Of a DNA stretch of 64,000 nucleotides, positions 47,570 to 57,574 are shown piece by piece. Source of the DNA: Methanobrevibacter millerae (GTDB lineage: Archaea; Methanobacteriota; Methanobacteria; Methanobacteriales; Methanobacteriaceae); the NCBI RefSeq assembly GCF_001477655.1, contig NZ_CP011266.1:2154001-2218000 (forward strand). Reading direction: 5' to 3'. How positions within the stretch are numbered: the stretch's first letter is position 1; the number at the start of each line of letters is the position of its first letter. A model generated the notes under the pieces. That model worked only from the letters and a program-made list of their open reading frames with translations, did not search any database and was not told the DNA's origin. Made by a program: the position numbers and the translations under genes.

Positions 47570-48811
47570 ATGTTAGATTTAGTAATTAAAAACTCCAAAT
47601 TAATTGGAAAGAACGGCGAGTATAACATCGGCGTCGATGAGGGAAAAATCAAAGAAATCACCAAAGAAAATCTTAAGGCAGATAATGTGATTGATATAAA
47701 ATCAAATTATCTTCTTTCAGGTTTTATCGATCCGCATGTTCACTTTAGAGATCCGGGACTGACCGCAAAGGAAAACTTTAAGACAGGAAGCCTTGCAGCA
47801 GCACATGGAGGATTTGCTACTGTTATTGACATGCCGAACACATTGCCTAAAACAAATACATACAAAGCCCTTAAAGAAAAAATGGATATCGCATCCAAGA
47901 AGTCATGCGTCAACTTCTACCTGCAGGCTGGACATAACGATTTGGATGAAATGTGCAGGATGATGGAATTGAATCCAATATCATTTAAGGTATTCATGGA
48001 TTTGGAAACAGATGAAAGTCTGGAAGAAATTTTCTCTAATTTAGGACAATTAAAAGATAACACATCATATAACGGGCTTGTAGCAACACACTGTGAAAAA
48101 AGAAGCATTGTAAGTGAAAAGACCGAAGAGCTTAAAGACTCAAATGACCCAATTGACTATTCTTATGCCAGACCATATACATCTGAAGATGAATCAGTGA
48201 AACAAACTATTGAGCTTGCAAGCAAAAACAATTTACGATTGCATATTTGTCACTTATCAAGTAAAAATGCATTAAATATTGCTCGTAAAAACAATATAAG
48301 TTATGAGTTTACACCTCACCACCTACTGCTTGACAACAGTGCATTCAATACCTACGGCACAATGGTCAAGACCAACCCTCCGCTAAGGCCTGAGGACAAA
48401 AGGGTGAAAATTTCAGACATCGATGAAAATTCAATAATCGGAACCGATCATGCACCACACACATTGGATGAAAAACAAAAAGGAGTGTTTACATCATCCC
48501 CGGGAATTCCATCACTTGAAACTGTGGTGAGCCTGCTTTTAACGGAAGTCAATAAAGGAAATCTTGACTTAAACCTTATTGAAAGGATATTTTCAACAAA
48601 TGCTGCGAAGGTATTTGACCTGAAAACAAAAGGAGAAATTGCTGTTGGAAAGGATGCTGACTTTACTGTTCTTGACTTGAACCGTGAAGGGAAGTTCGAC
48701 ATTACAACATTCCAGACAAAAGCGGAATACTCACCATTTGACGGATGGGAATATAAAGGCGCTCCAGTCATGACAATAGTGGCAGGAAAAGTTGTCTTTG
48801 ATAATGTTTAA
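47570..48811 (+). CDS. pyrC: Dihydroorotase
   Basis: 413 aa. The metal-binding HVHFRDPG follows GFIDP (residues about 52-65), with the substrate-site MPNTLP. SFKVFMDLETDE holds the region of the bridging carboxylated Lys. VATHCEK and RLHICHLSSKNAL provide metal-binding His residues. IIGTDHAPH carries the catalytic Asp, and SSPGIPSLETVVSLLL is typical. It cyclises carbamoyl-aspartate to dihydroorotate in pyrimidine synthesis, in the cytoplasm. It appears monocistronic. Base composition is clearly richer in G and C than the surrounding accessory genes, as expected for a core gene. Confidence 0.95.
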   Translation: MLDLVIKNSKLIGKNGEYNIGVDEGKIKEITKENLKADNVIDIKSNYLLSGFIDPHVHFRDPGLTAKENFKTGSLAAAHGGFATVIDMPNTLPKTNTYKALKEKMDIASKKSCVNFYLQAGHNDLDEMCRMMELNPISFKVFMDLETDESLEEIFSNLGQLKDNTSYNGLVATHCEKRSIVSEKTEELKDSNDPIDYSYARPYTSEDESVKQTIELASKNNLRLHICHLSSKNALNIARKNNISYEFTPHHLLLDNSAFNTYGTMVKTNPPLRPEDKRVKISDIDENSIIGTDHAPHTLDEKQKGVFTSSPGIPSLETVVSLLLTEVNKGNLDLNLIERIFSTNAAKVFDLKTKGEIAVGKDADFTVLDLNREGKFDITTFQTKAEYSPFDGWEYKGAPVMTIVAGKVVFDNV

Positions 48812-48978
48812 ACGCTTTTTAAAAACCTTATGATTAACCTCACCATATTATATTTAATTATGAATATTTCAGAAACTTATTTTATAAGATAAATTTTTAC
48901 AAAAATAATGAAAAACTTATCTTATAGAATAAATTTATATTATAAAAAAGACAGAGCGTGAAATATAGATGTGTGCTT

Positions 48979-50213
48979 ATGGTAAAGAGAAATTTATATA
49001 TGGAAAGGATATTGAGATTAATTGATTTAGATGTAATTAAAATAATTACTGGAATAAGAAGATGTGGAAAATCTTATTTCTTAGATTTATTTATCAATGA
49101 ATTAAAAAATAAAAACATTAAAGATGAAAACATAATCCATATAGATTTAGAACATCCGAAATATAATTATATTGAAAAAAGAAATGAACTGGATGAAATT
49201 TTAATCCCAAAACTTGAAGAAAACAATCAAAAAAATATTTGATAATAGATGAGATTCAAAATATTTCAGAATGGGAAAAAAGCATTAACGGATACTATAA
49301 AGCATACAATATAGACATATACATTACAGGATCTAACTCAAAACTATTATCAAAGGAATTAGCCACATTATTAACCGGAAGATATACAAAAATCAAAATG
49401 TATCCTTTTTCATTTAAAGAATTTTTGGATTATAAAAAAGAACTGAAGCATGAAATATTATTTAAAAATAAATTAAAAACAGATATTGAAAATTTATTTG
49501 ATGAATATTTAGAATATGGGGGATTACCTTTAGCCATATCAGCAGACATTAAAGATAAGCAGGCAATTCTTCAAGATTTATATTCCTCAATATTTTTGCA
49601 TGACATTATAGAAAGATATCAGATTAGAAATATTGGATTGTTAAATAGAATCACAAAATATCTTATAGAAAATACAGGAAATTTAATTTCTGCCAATTCA
49701 ATTTATAAACATTTAAAACAGGAAAAACTGTCAATCACACCAAATACCATATACAATTATTTAGAATATTTGGAAAAAAGTTATTTCATATCAAAAGTAA
49801 CACGAGAAGATGCCATTGGACTAAAGGAAATAAATAATTCTGAGAAATATTATCTGATAGATTCAGGGTTTTATAAATCTAATCTTGAAGAAAAACAACA
49901 AAAGAAAGGAAAACTTTTGGAAAACATTGTTTATCTGGAACTATTAAGGCTTAACTATAAGATTACAATAGGAAGAATAAAAGATTATGAAATAGATTTC
50001 ATCATAAGAAAAAATAACAAAAAAGCGTATATTCAAGTTTCTTATGAAATAAAAAATGATGAAACACGAAAAAGAGAAATTAGACCATTGCTTAAACTAA
50101 AAGACAATTATCCGAAATATATAATAACAACAGATCGTGAAGATTACTCCCAAGACGGAATAATAAATATGAATGTAATAGAATTTTTAAAAGAATCTGA
50201 AAATATTATTTAG
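48979..50213 (+). pseudogene. DUF4143 AAA+ ATPase split by a frameshift at A7
   Basis: From the ATG at 48979 (MVKRNLYMERILRLIDLDVI) the frame has Walker A TGIRRCGKSYF and stops at 49240-49242. In the -1 frame from the A7 tract (49229-49235) LIIDEIQNISEWEKSINGYY gives the Walker B motif and continues ITGSNSKLLSKELATLLTGR to 50213. The C-terminal PD-(D/E)XK-like domain has GKLLENIVYLELLRLNY, EIDFII and AYIQVSYEI. One more A gives an uninterrupted 411-aa protein (QKKYLIIDEIQN). These ATPases are common in archaea and bacteria and of unknown role, sometimes linked to mobile DNA. Confidence 0.8.
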
Positions 50214-50226
50214 AAAAAAAGAAAAT

Positions 50227-50250
50227 AAATAGGTGTTAAAACACCTATTT
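50227..50250. terminator. Bidirectional intrinsic terminator
   Basis: AAATAGGTGTT (50227-50237) pairs with AACACCTATTT (50240-50250). The minus-strand copy starts within the mvhB stop codon and is followed by ATTTTCTTTTTTTC. It separates the convergent ATPase and mvhB transcripts. Confidence 0.75.
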
Positions 50251-51483
50251 GTAACAAAGTGCATCTGCCGGACATGCTTCAATACATTGACCACATAAGG
50301 TACAGAATCCTGCAATTGGTAATTTAGGATTGTCTGTTTTGTGGAGCATGTCGTAAGGACAAGCACTGATACAGTCACCGCATGCATCACATTTGGATGG
50401 GTTGAATTCGATTCTGTCTCTGAGGACAGGTTCACCATCGATGGTTACTTCAATAGATCCAATGTTTAATGCGTTGTTTGAACAAACTGAAGCACAAGCT
50501 CCACATCTAATACAACTTGCAAAAGATGGATCTCCGCCAGTTTCTTCTAAGGATGGGCAACACATACCTGTTTTTGTTACAACACGAATAGCTTCTGTTG
50601 GACATTTGTTAGCACATGCACCAATAAAGTCACATTTTTCAACGTCACGGCCAATTCCTTCAGCATCCACAGGTGCACCTTCACCCCATTCAACATCAAT
50701 TTCTAATGCGTCAACAGGACAGAGGTTTACACATAAGCTACATGCAGCACATACTTCCGGAATTTGAACAGTTAAATCTCCGCTGTTTGGTTTAATAAAG
50801 TCACCAGGACAAGCTTCGATACAAGTGTTACAACCGATACATTTTGAAGCAGCGAAATTGAAAGATTTGATTTCTTTTTCACGTTTAACAGGTTTTTTCT
50901 CGGAGATGAAGATTGCATTCCAAGGACAAGTTTGTGAACATAAACCACATCTGATACATTTGTCGTCATCGACAGTAATAGGAGTTCCGTATTCATCGAG
51001 GGAAATTGCGCCTACAGGACATGGTTCTACACAAGTTCCACATCCAACACAATCTGCGATGTAAACAGGTCCTTTACCGGATAAGTCTAAATCGTATTCT
51101 TTAGGTTCAACAACACCAGGAATTCCAATTACATCTACTGGGCAAATGTCAACACATTTTTGACACATTACACAGAAACCTTTTACTTCTTTTAATTTTT
51201 CTTCAGTAACAACAATTGTTTCTTGTGGACAGACTTCTTCACATTTACCACAGGAATCACATAAGATGGAGTTGAATACTAATCTTGCTTGTTCAATACC
51301 TTCAGCAATTTCGTAGTCTTCCACTTTAAGTGCACCATTTGGACAAACATCAGCACATTTTGGTTCGCCGCCACAAGTGTCACAGTGAATAATTGTAGTA
51401 GGTGTTAATTCAATAGCTGATGTAGGACATGTACCTTCACATGCACCACATTTAATACAGCCATCATCGTTAATTATAATCAT
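50245..51483 (-). CDS. mvhB: Polyferredoxin MvhB
   Basis: 412 aa made of six tandem 2[4Fe-4S] ferredoxin units. Twelve cysteine clusters can be counted, for example CIKCGACEGTCP, CDSCGKCEEVCP, CVGCGTCVEPCP, CIGCNTCIEACP and CTLCGQCIEACP. One is CDFIGACANKCP with Phe and Ile before the second Cys, and one is an expanded CDTCGGEPKCADVCP. It is an electron carrier associated with the F420-non-reducing hydrogenase. It is the last gene of the mvhDGAB operon, 20 bases below mvhA, and ends in a strong hairpin. Confidence 0.95.
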   Translation of the reverse strand: MIIINDDGCIKCGACEGTCPTSAIELTPTTIIHCDTCGGEPKCADVCPNGALKVEDYEIAEGIEQARLVFNSILCDSCGKCEEVCPQETIVVTEEKLKEVKGFCVMCQKCVDICPVDVIGIPGVVEPKEYDLDLSGKGPVYIADCVGCGTCVEPCPVGAISLDEYGTPITVDDDKCIRCGLCSQTCPWNAIFISEKKPVKREKEIKSFNFAASKCIGCNTCIEACPGDFIKPNSGDLTVQIPEVCAACSLCVNLCPVDALEIDVEWGEGAPVDAEGIGRDVEKCDFIGACANKCPTEAIRVVTKTGMCCPSLEETGGDPSFASCIRCGACASVCSNNALNIGSIEVTIDGEPVLRDRIEFNPSKCDACGDCISACPYDMLHKTDNPKLPIAGFCTLCGQCIEACPADALCYK

Positions 51484-51503
51484 TTACAAAAACCCCCTTA
51501 AAT

Positions 51504-52931
51504 CTAGAATTTTTTAATGAGGTTTCCTTCACTGTCTACAATATTTACTTCAGCTAATCTCATTTGACTGTCCATGGTGTGAGTAGCACAGGATAAACAT
51601 GGGTCGTATGCTCTGATAACCATTTCCATTAAGTTGAAGATTTCGTCGCCAACTTCCATACCTGGTTTGATGTAGTCTTGAGCTACTTTGTGAATACCCA
51701 TTTCCATAGCAGGGTTGTTTTGGATAGTAGCTACAACAATGTTAGCTTTAGTGGTTAATCCATTGTCATCAGATTCGTAATGGTGGATTAAAGTACCACG
51801 AGGAGCTTCTACAATACCTACACCTTTACCTTCGGTTCTTTCTAATTCATCAGGGAATTTTTGACCAGATAAATCTTCTTCTAATGCGTTAGCAGCACAT
51901 TCAGCAGATGCTAATAATTCAATGAGTCTAGCATAGTTGAATAATAATGGTGCTTGAGCATATCCGAAAGCATCACGGAAGTCTTTAAGAGCAGCTTGAG
52001 CTAATGGAGCTTCATCTGGCATTTTGTCACAAACGTTGATCCTAGATAATGGAGCAACTCTGTAAATACCTTCTGGGTATCCCATTTCTTTAATGTAAGG
52101 GAATTTTAACCAGGAGTAAGGTTTTACATGTTCTGCAACAATGTCAGTGTATTCTTCGTTACGGTATTCGAAGAGGTCACTTCCATCTTTGTCTTTGAAT
52201 CTTACGTTACCGTTATATACATCCCAAGTTCCATCAGGTTTTACGAGACCACAGTGTCTGGTGTCACCGAAGTTACCTAAAGAAGAGATTAAGTCGATGT
52301 TTTCTTCAAATACAGGGAGAGCTAAGTCTAAAGTAGCTTGTGCTAATTCAACGTTGGTTTTTGCTCTTTGTAATAAGTCTTTTTGAGTTTCATCGTCTAA
52401 TTCAGTTGAGATACCACCAGGAGTGGATGAAGTTGGGTGAATAGGACGACCACCGATTTTTCTAACGATTTCTAAACCGTTTCTTCTTATGTTAATAGCT
52501 TGAAGTGCTACTTCAGGCATATCTTTAATAACTTGGAAAACATTTCTAGTTTTTCTGGTTCCGTTAGGAATGATTAAATCCGGTGCTGCTAAGAAGTAGA
52601 AGTGAAGTGCGTGGGAGTGCATGTATGATCCCCAGTTCATAATTTCTCTCATTCTGTATGCAGTAGGTAAGATTTCATAATCATCGAAACCGAAAATTTG
52701 GTCAACTGCTTTTGCAGCTGCTAAGTGGTGTTGTACATCACAAATACCACAGATACGAGGTACGATCCTTGCTAATTCTTCAACAGGACGACCTTGTAAG
52801 AATTTTTCGAATCCTCTGAATTCCATAACATGTAATCTTGTTTCTTCAACATTTCCAGCATCGTCAAGGTGGACAGTAATTTTTGCGTGTCCTTCAATAC
52901 GAGTAACAGGTTCCATAGTAAGTTTAACCAT
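51504..52931 (-). CDS. mvhA: F420-non-reducing [NiFe] hydrogenase large subunit
   Basis: 475 aa. The N-terminal L1 motif [19 protein letters not shown] and C-terminal L2 motif DPCLSCATH supply the four Cys ligands of the Ni-Fe centre. The protein continues 23 residues after the last Cys-x-x-His without the usual processed extension. It oxidises H2 in the cytoplasm and passes electrons to MvhG, then to HdrABC for bifurcation to CoM-S-S-CoB and ferredoxin. The ATG follows GGAGGAGAATAAA, with the mvhG stop in between, so translation is coupled. Confidence 0.97.
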   Translation of the reverse strand: MVKLTMEPVTRIEGHAKITVHLDDAGNVEETRLHVMEFRGFEKFLQGRPVEELARIVPRICGICDVQHHLAAAKAVDQIFGFDDYEILPTAYRMREIMNWGSYMHSHALHFYFLAAPDLIIPNGTRKTRNVFQVIKDMPEVALQAINIRRNGLEIVRKIGGRPIHPTSSTPGGISTELDDETQKDLLQRAKTNVELAQATLDLALPVFEENIDLISSLGNFGDTRHCGLVKPDGTWDVYNGNVRFKDKDGSDLFEYRNEEYTDIVAEHVKPYSWLKFPYIKEMGYPEGIYRVAPLSRINVCDKMPDEAPLAQAALKDFRDAFGYAQAPLLFNYARLIELLASAECAANALEEDLSGQKFPDELERTEGKGVGIVEAPRGTLIHHYESDDNGLTTKANIVVATIQNNPAMEMGIHKVAQDYIKPGMEVGDEIFNLMEMVIRAYDPCLSCATHTMDSQMRLAEVNIVDSEGNLIKKF

Positions 52932-52932
52932 T

Positions 52933-53859
52933 TTATTCTCCTCCTTTTTGCATTTTCATTGGTACTAATGCTGCAGGTAATGTGTAAGTGTAGAAAGTAC
53001 CTACAATATCGTCCAATTGATCAGCAACAGTTTCAGGGTCGACTGTTTTATCTTCGTTTACACCGTAGTCAGATGCAATTGCACTGATCATTTTTGCACC
53101 TTGGTCTAATACTTTAGAAGTAGGACCGTAACATCCTCTACATTGGATAGCAATGGAAGGACATTCTGCACCACATAATGATACGGTTGCAGGACCCATA
53201 CAGACTAAACCTTGGGTAATTAAACATAAATCAGGTTCAGGTTTACCTAATTCAAATTGTCTTTTAATGAAGTCCATAGCTAAACCAGCAGGTGGTTTTT
53301 CTCTAGGACATACTTCACATAAGTTAGTAGCAGGTAATTCTATAGTTTCACCGTTTAATAAGGTTAAAACTGCTTCAGCCACTACGTCGGAACGTGGTGG
53401 ACAACCTGGGATAATTAAATCAATATCCATAACTTCACTTAATGGTCTAACTCTGCTTTCTAAGTGAGGTACATCTTCATGAGGGATGATACCTTCAGGG
53501 TTAACAGTTGATACGGAGTTAATGTAAGCTTCTTCTTCTAATTCATCAACGGTCCATAAGTTTCCAAGACCTGGAATACCACCGTAGCAAGAACAAGTTC
53601 CGTAAGCGATAACCATCTTAGATTTTTCGTTTAACATTTCAGCTAATTCCCTGTTTTCGTCGTTTCTGATTCCACCTTCAACGATAATAATGTCCAATTC
53701 AGGTACTTCATCATATTTAGTATCCATGAGAACTGGAGAGAATTCGAAATCAGCTAATTCCATGATATCAATTAAAGATTCGTGGAAATCTGCAATTGAT
53801 AAGTGGCAACCGGAACATCCGCCTAACCACATAGTTCCTATTTTTACTTTATCTGCCAT
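52933..53859 (-). CDS. mvhG: F420-non-reducing hydrogenase small subunit
   Basis: 308 aa from the ATG at 53859 ([20 protein letters not shown]), chosen because GGAGG lies nine bases upstream; an earlier in-frame ATG inside the mvhD end is not supported. Cys motifs [35 protein letters not shown] and CRGCYGP bind the three Fe-S clusters that carry electrons from the Ni-Fe site. No twin-arginine signal, so it is cytoplasmic. It pairs with MvhA and MvhD in the Mvh-Hdr complex. Confidence 0.97.
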   Translation of the reverse strand: MADKVKIGTMWLGGCSGCHLSIADFHESLIDIMELADFEFSPVLMDTKYDEVPELDIIIVEGGIRNDENRELAEMLNEKSKMVIAYGTCSCYGGIPGLGNLWTVDELEEEAYINSVSTVNPEGIIPHEDVPHLESRVRPLSEVMDIDLIIPGCPPRSDVVAEAVLTLLNGETIELPATNLCEVCPREKPPAGLAMDFIKRQFELGKPEPDLCLITQGLVCMGPATVSLCGAECPSIAIQCRGCYGPTSKVLDQGAKMISAIASDYGVNEDKTVDPETVADQLDDIVGTFYTYTLPAALVPMKMQKGGE

Positions 53860-53875
53860 AAATAACTCCTCCAAT

Positions 53876-54301
53876 TTATCCTTCAACATTTAATTGGTCT
53901 TTTAATGGAGCTGGACCTAAATCTTTAATTCTGTTAACCATCATGTTAACAGCTTTAGAGAATTTTTCACCTTCGGATGCGGAAATCCAGTCGTGGTGTA
54001 CTCTTTCTTTTCCAATTCCCATATCTTCAACCAATTTATAAATTAATCTCATTCTACGATCTAATTTATAGTTACCAGCGTCGTAGTGGCAGTCACCCAT
54101 GTGGCATCCTGCTACAAATACACCGTCAGCACCTTCTTTAAATGCTTTTAAAACAAATTGTGGGTCAATTCTTCCAGAACACATTACACGAATAACTCTA
54201 ATATTCGGTGGGTATTGCATACGTGCAGTACCAGCTGTGTCTGCTCCTCCATAGGAACACCAGTTGCAACAAAACATTACAATTTTTACATCATCAGCCA
54301 T
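53876..54301 (-). CDS. mvhD: Mvh hydrogenase delta subunit
   Basis: 141 aa, [20 protein letters not shown]. Conserved Cys in [19 protein letters not shown] and [13 protein letters not shown] bind a [2Fe-2S] cluster. MvhD links the MvhAG dimer to HdrA in the electron-bifurcating heterodisulfide reductase complex. It is the first gene of the operon, with AGAGGAGGAAAA before the ATG. The 16-base gap to mvhG contains that gene's ribosome binding site. Confidence 0.97.
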   Translation of the reverse strand: MADDVKIVMFCCNWCSYGGADTAGTARMQYPPNIRVIRVMCSGRIDPQFVLKAFKEGADGVFVAGCHMGDCHYDAGNYKLDRRMRLIYKLVEDMGIGKERVHHDWISASEGEKFSKAVNMMVNRIKDLGPAPLKDQLNVEG

Positions 54302-54598
54302 AGAGTTTTTCCTCCTCTATCAAATTTTTTTATTTTATTTTTTGTTTTGAAAAGATTTCTCCTTTCAAACTCCAATTTTAGAATTTTTTAAAAAATTTTA
54401 AAATCGTTTTTTAAGACAAAAAGTTTAGGTTTGCCTTAATTTCACAATTTATGTACTTTAATGAGCTAGCTCAGCATAACATTAATGTACTGATTATTAT
54501 ATTACTATAATAATTAATATAAAGGTTACTTAGAAAAAAAAGCCAAAAAGTTTATATACTATGAAACAAAATTTTTAAAAAAATAGAAAAAATGGAAT
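54302..54598 (-). promoter_or_regulatory. mvhDGAB promoter and long leader with a 12-bp palindrome
   Basis: The minus-strand TATA-like TTTATATTA lies at about 54515-54523, implying a leader of roughly 190 bases before mvhD. TGAGCTAGCTCA, a perfect palindrome, is at 54462-54473, within the leader just downstream of the presumed start, a typical operator position. The leader is AT-rich and unstructured elsewhere. No start site can be mapped from sequence alone. Confidence 0.5.
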
Positions 54599-54609
54599 TT
54601 ACATTCCAT
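54592..54609 (-). terminator. Terminator at the sufB stop codon
   Basis: In the sense direction ATGGAAT and ATTCCAT pair around GTAA, which contains the sufB stop TAA. TTTTTTCTATTTTTTT follows directly. A compact intrinsic terminator of the suf transcript. Confidence 0.65.
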
Positions 54610-55858
54610 CTACACTCATATCAATCATCATTTGAGTTTGAGCCGCCAATTCATCAGGAAGGCCAGTAATATCCATGTTTAAGAATCCCCTTACAATCAT
54701 GGACTCTGCATCTTCTTCAGTAATACCTCTTGAAGTCAAATAATTGATTTCTTCTTCTGAAATTTTACCGACAGCAGCTTCGTGAGACATTTCAAGATTT
54801 GCAGAACTTGCTTCAAGTTCAGGAACAGCATATATCATACTGTCATCAGATAAAACTAAACCATGACATTCAAGGTGTCCTTTAACACCAGGAACAGTAC
54901 CTGACAAATGCCCTCTGGAATAGATTTTGGATTCATCCTGAGATACCGCTCTTGAAATAACTTCTCCTCTAGCATTAGGAGCATTCAATAATACACGAGA
55001 TCCAACATCAATAATAGAATCTTTCTTACCTCCCTGAATGGATTGGAAAATTGCTCTTGAATTTTTACCGTCACAATAAGCAGTAGGATAAGATTGGATA
55101 GTTGAAACAGGACTGGTTAAAATATAATTGTTAATGTAAGTTGAGTTATCCATTAGTTTAACACCAGTTCTAGGACGTACTTCAACCTGTTCAGCCCAAT
55201 TGTGAACCATAGTAAAAGTAATTTTTGAACCTGGTTTCAAATACATTTCAGATACTCCGACATGCATTGCTGAAGCCACATCATCACCGGTTGCACATCC
55301 GGTAATAAGGTGAAGCTCTGAGTTTTCCTCAGCAATGATTACATTATGTGCTGTCTGCATAATATCCTCATCACTGATGAACATACATGCCTGAACAGGC
55401 ATTACCTCTTTGGTTCCTGGAAGTGAACGTACAAAGTATCCGCTGGTAACACCACTTTCCTGTTCCCTTAAAGCAGTTTTAGCAGTATATTTATCAGCAT
55501 CAGGTTTTACAACTTTCCAAAGATAATCATCTAACCAGCTATATTTATCAAGTGCAACTGCCATATTCATAACTTCAACAGAATTGGACATTGAGTTGTT
55601 GGTGAATACGTTAGTCTGGTCCATTTGCAAAAATGATCCTGAACGATTGTTTTCTTCAGTGTCAACACCAACTTTCAATAAGGTGTTTTTGGTTTTTTTG
55701 TCAACATCATCCAAATCATCAAGTAAATCCAAAGCATTTACATCTTCATCAGTGAAGTTTTCTATTGTAATATCTGCTCCGATTGCAGCTTTTTTATTAA
55801 TTGCTTTTTCAGCATCACTATAAACATTGCGCACACTCAACACATCCATTAAATCCAT
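54599..55858 (-). CDS. sufB: Fe-S cluster assembly scaffold SufB/SufD family
   Basis: 419 aa from the ATG at 55858 (MDLMDVLSVRNVYSDAEKAI), preceded by TTAGGAAAA; an earlier in-frame ATG lies 18 bases upstream. The beta-helix core has NVIIAEENSELHLITGCATG, MHVGVSEMYLKPGSKITFTM, HNWAEQVEVRPRTG and YCDGKNSRAIFQS. C-terminal LSGTVPGVKGHLECHGLVL and LEMSHEAAVGKISEEEINYL match SufB/D. With SufC it forms the archaeal minimal SufBC scaffold for [4Fe-4S] assembly. Its start lies inside the sufC reading frame (overlap about 41 bases), so the two are translationally coupled. Confidence 0.95.
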   Translation of the reverse strand: MDLMDVLSVRNVYSDAEKAINKKAAIGADITIENFTDEDVNALDLLDDLDDVDKKTKNTLLKVGVDTEENNRSGSFLQMDQTNVFTNNSMSNSVEVMNMAVALDKYSWLDDYLWKVVKPDADKYTAKTALREQESGVTSGYFVRSLPGTKEVMPVQACMFISDEDIMQTAHNVIIAEENSELHLITGCATGDDVASAMHVGVSEMYLKPGSKITFTMVHNWAEQVEVRPRTGVKLMDNSTYINNYILTSPVSTIQSYPTAYCDGKNSRAIFQSIQGGKKDSIIDVGSRVLLNAPNARGEVISRAVSQDESKIYSRGHLSGTVPGVKGHLECHGLVLSDDSMIYAVPELEASSANLEMSHEAAVGKISEEEINYLTSRGITEEDAESMIVRGFLNMDITGLPDELAAQTQMMIDMSVDGM

Positions 55859-56573
55859 TTTTCCTAATATCTTCAAGAATTTCAGTAGGGTTTCCTGAAC
55901 AGGAAATTTTACCGTCCATCAATACGTGTGCCTTATCGGCACTGACAAAGTTTAAAATATATCCTAAATGAGTAATCAAAAGGCCACTTCTGACTCTGCT
56001 TCCTTGAGGCTTATCCTTATCAAGCAAAGTACCAATTTCAGAAGCAAGCAATTCAACATTTTCAATATCCACACCGGAATCCGGTTCATCAAACATGGTA
56101 AAATCAGGCATTTGGGCTAAAAGCTGCAAGATTTCAGACCTTTTAACTTCCCCACCGGAAAATCCGAAATTAACATCTCTATCCAGGAATTCATCGCTGA
56201 ATTTGAGTTGAGTAGCCAATTCTTTCATTCTAGGGTTCAATTCCTCATCCATATCCTGATGGGATTCTATTTTAAGCAAGTCCCTTACAGATACACCTCT
56301 GATTGAAGGTGGAGTTTGGAAACTTACACCAATACCTAACTGTACACGTTCTGCAGTGGATAAATTTGTAATATCCTGACCTTTAAATTTAATAGTACCA
56401 TTTACGACATTATATTGAGGAAATCCCAATATAGTTAAAAATAAAGTACTTTTTCCAGCACCATTTGGCCCTAAAAGAACATGGGTTTCTCCTTCTGCAA
56501 TTGAAAGGTTTATATCTTTTAAAACCCTTTTTCCCCCGACTTCAACAGCCAAATTTTCAATTTCAAGTAACAT
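55818..56573 (-). CDS. sufC: Fe-S cluster assembly ATPase SufC
   Basis: 251 aa. Walker A GPNGAGKST, Q-loop FQTPPSIRGV, signature FSGGEVKRSEILQLL, Walker B FTMFDEPDSGVDI and the H-loop SGLLITHLGYI define the SufC ABC ATPase. The C-terminus GCVECAQCL ends in three Cys, an extension not usual for bacterial SufC. ATP hydrolysis drives the SufBC scaffold. It is the first gene of the sufCB pair, whose promoter must lie in the 75-bp gap to the PRC-barrel gene. Confidence 0.95.
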   Translation of the reverse strand: MLLEIENLAVEVGGKRVLKDINLSIAEGETHVLLGPNGAGKSTLFLTILGFPQYNVVNGTIKFKGQDITNLSTAERVQLGIGVSFQTPPSIRGVSVRDLLKIESHQDMDEELNPRMKELATQLKFSDEFLDRDVNFGFSGGEVKRSEILQLLAQMPDFTMFDEPDSGVDIENVELLASEIGTLLDKDKPQGSRVRSGLLITHLGYILNFVSADKAHVLMDGKISCSGNPTEILEDIRKNGFNGCVECAQCL

Positions 56574-56648
56574 AAAATATCACCTAATATTAATTAAATA
56601 ACAATGTTTTATAATAAAGATTAAAAAAAATAGAAAATAACTGAAAAA

Positions 56649-56915
56649 TTATTCAGTTACAATAATGAACTCACCGACTTTTTCCACTTTAGCGAAAGGA
56701 ACTAACAATAAGTCTCCATTTCTTTTAGCACCTTTTACATGAATATTGCGATCTGCTTCTACACGGATTGCAATATCAACAATTTTACCTGTCTTTTCGT
56801 TGATAATAAGTTCATCCAAAACACCAAGTATACGAGCATTGTTGGTTGCTACCTGGTAGTTTCTAATTTCACTCCATAATTTTTCTTCTCTTTTAGGAAT
56901 TTGTTTATTTTCCAT
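56649..56915 (-). CDS. PRC-barrel domain protein
   Basis: 88 aa from the ATG at 56915 (MENKQIPKREEKLWSEIRNY) with AGGTGA seven bases upstream. NYQVATNNARILGVLDELII, KTGKIVDIAIRVE and LLLVPFAKVEKVGEFIIV form the compact beta-barrel of PRC-type domains, found in RimM and photosynthetic reaction centre H subunits and as stand-alone archaeal proteins. It probably binds RNA or protein. Possible roles include tRNA or ribosome maturation; the sequence does not decide. Confidence 0.8.
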   Translation of the reverse strand: MENKQIPKREEKLWSEIRNYQVATNNARILGVLDELIINEKTGKIVDIAIRVEADRNIHVKGAKRNGDLLLVPFAKVEKVGEFIIVTE

Positions 56916-56974
56916 CAAATCACCTGATAAATATAATTAAATTATTATGTATTATATATTATTTTTCATCATAT

Positions 56975-57565
56975 TTAAAAGTATAATTTGTTTGCAACAT
57001 CCGCATCTTGAAGCGTATTAATATTAAATGCAAGCTCCTGTCTATTAATAACCAATTGAGTCTCATCCTGCACTTCATTAATACTCTTTAAAATATTAAC
57101 ACCAACAGGAACCAAACCCTGATACTCATATTCATATACCATGCCCAAATCATTAAAAATATCTACAGGAATGAGTGTGGACAATGCAGGTTTGTCCTGA
57201 TTAAAATAAGAATTTAAAATATAGTCAATGCATTCACCATAAATGAAAGGCAGATCCGCATTAATAAAAAGCAGTATGTCGTTTGGAGATTTGCCTTCAA
57301 AAAAATCCAAAATAAAAGACAAATCATGCAAATAGTCAACACCTGGAGTGTCTAGAATTTCATAATCAAAATCTCTTATGTAATCTCTGGTTTTTGGAGT
57401 GTTTGGACTAGTGGCAATAATTATTTTTTCAACTAATTTAGAGGAATTCAAATTGTCAAGTACATATTTAATTAATGGTTTATTGTGTAATTTAAAAAGA
57501 GGTTTTTCGACTGGAGTTTTGAGTCGTGTTCCTCTACCTCCAGCCATCACAATTGAATAAATCAT
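56975..57565 (-). CDS. cobY: GTP:adenosylcobinamide-phosphate guanylyltransferase
   Basis: 196 aa, the usual CobY length. MIYSIVMAGGRGTRLKTPVE is the nucleotide-binding glycine-rich loop; EKPLFKLHNKPLIKYVLDNL, LLFINADLPFIYGECIDYIL and VPVGVNILKSI follow. CobY transfers GMP to adenosylcobinamide phosphate, the step before attachment of the lower ligand in archaeal corrinoid synthesis. The product family supplies the corrinoid of MtrA, encoded upstream. It lies 9 bases after mmp14, so both are probably one transcript. A generic MobA-like NTP transferase is the alternative. Confidence 0.85.
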   Translation of the reverse strand: MIYSIVMAGGRGTRLKTPVEKPLFKLHNKPLIKYVLDNLNSSKLVEKIIIATSPNTPKTRDYIRDFDYEILDTPGVDYLHDLSFILDFFEGKSPNDILLFINADLPFIYGECIDYILNSYFNQDKPALSTLIPVDIFNDLGMVYEYEYQGLVPVGVNILKSINEVQDETQLVINRQELAFNINTLQDADVANKLYF

Positions 57566-57574
57566 AACAAACCA

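Noticed and set aside
50393-50767. Cys-poor plus-strand ORF opposite the polyferredoxin, and similar frames opposite mvhA, mvhG, mtrH and mtrA.
   Set aside because: Shadows of strongly conserved genes with good ribosome binding sites.
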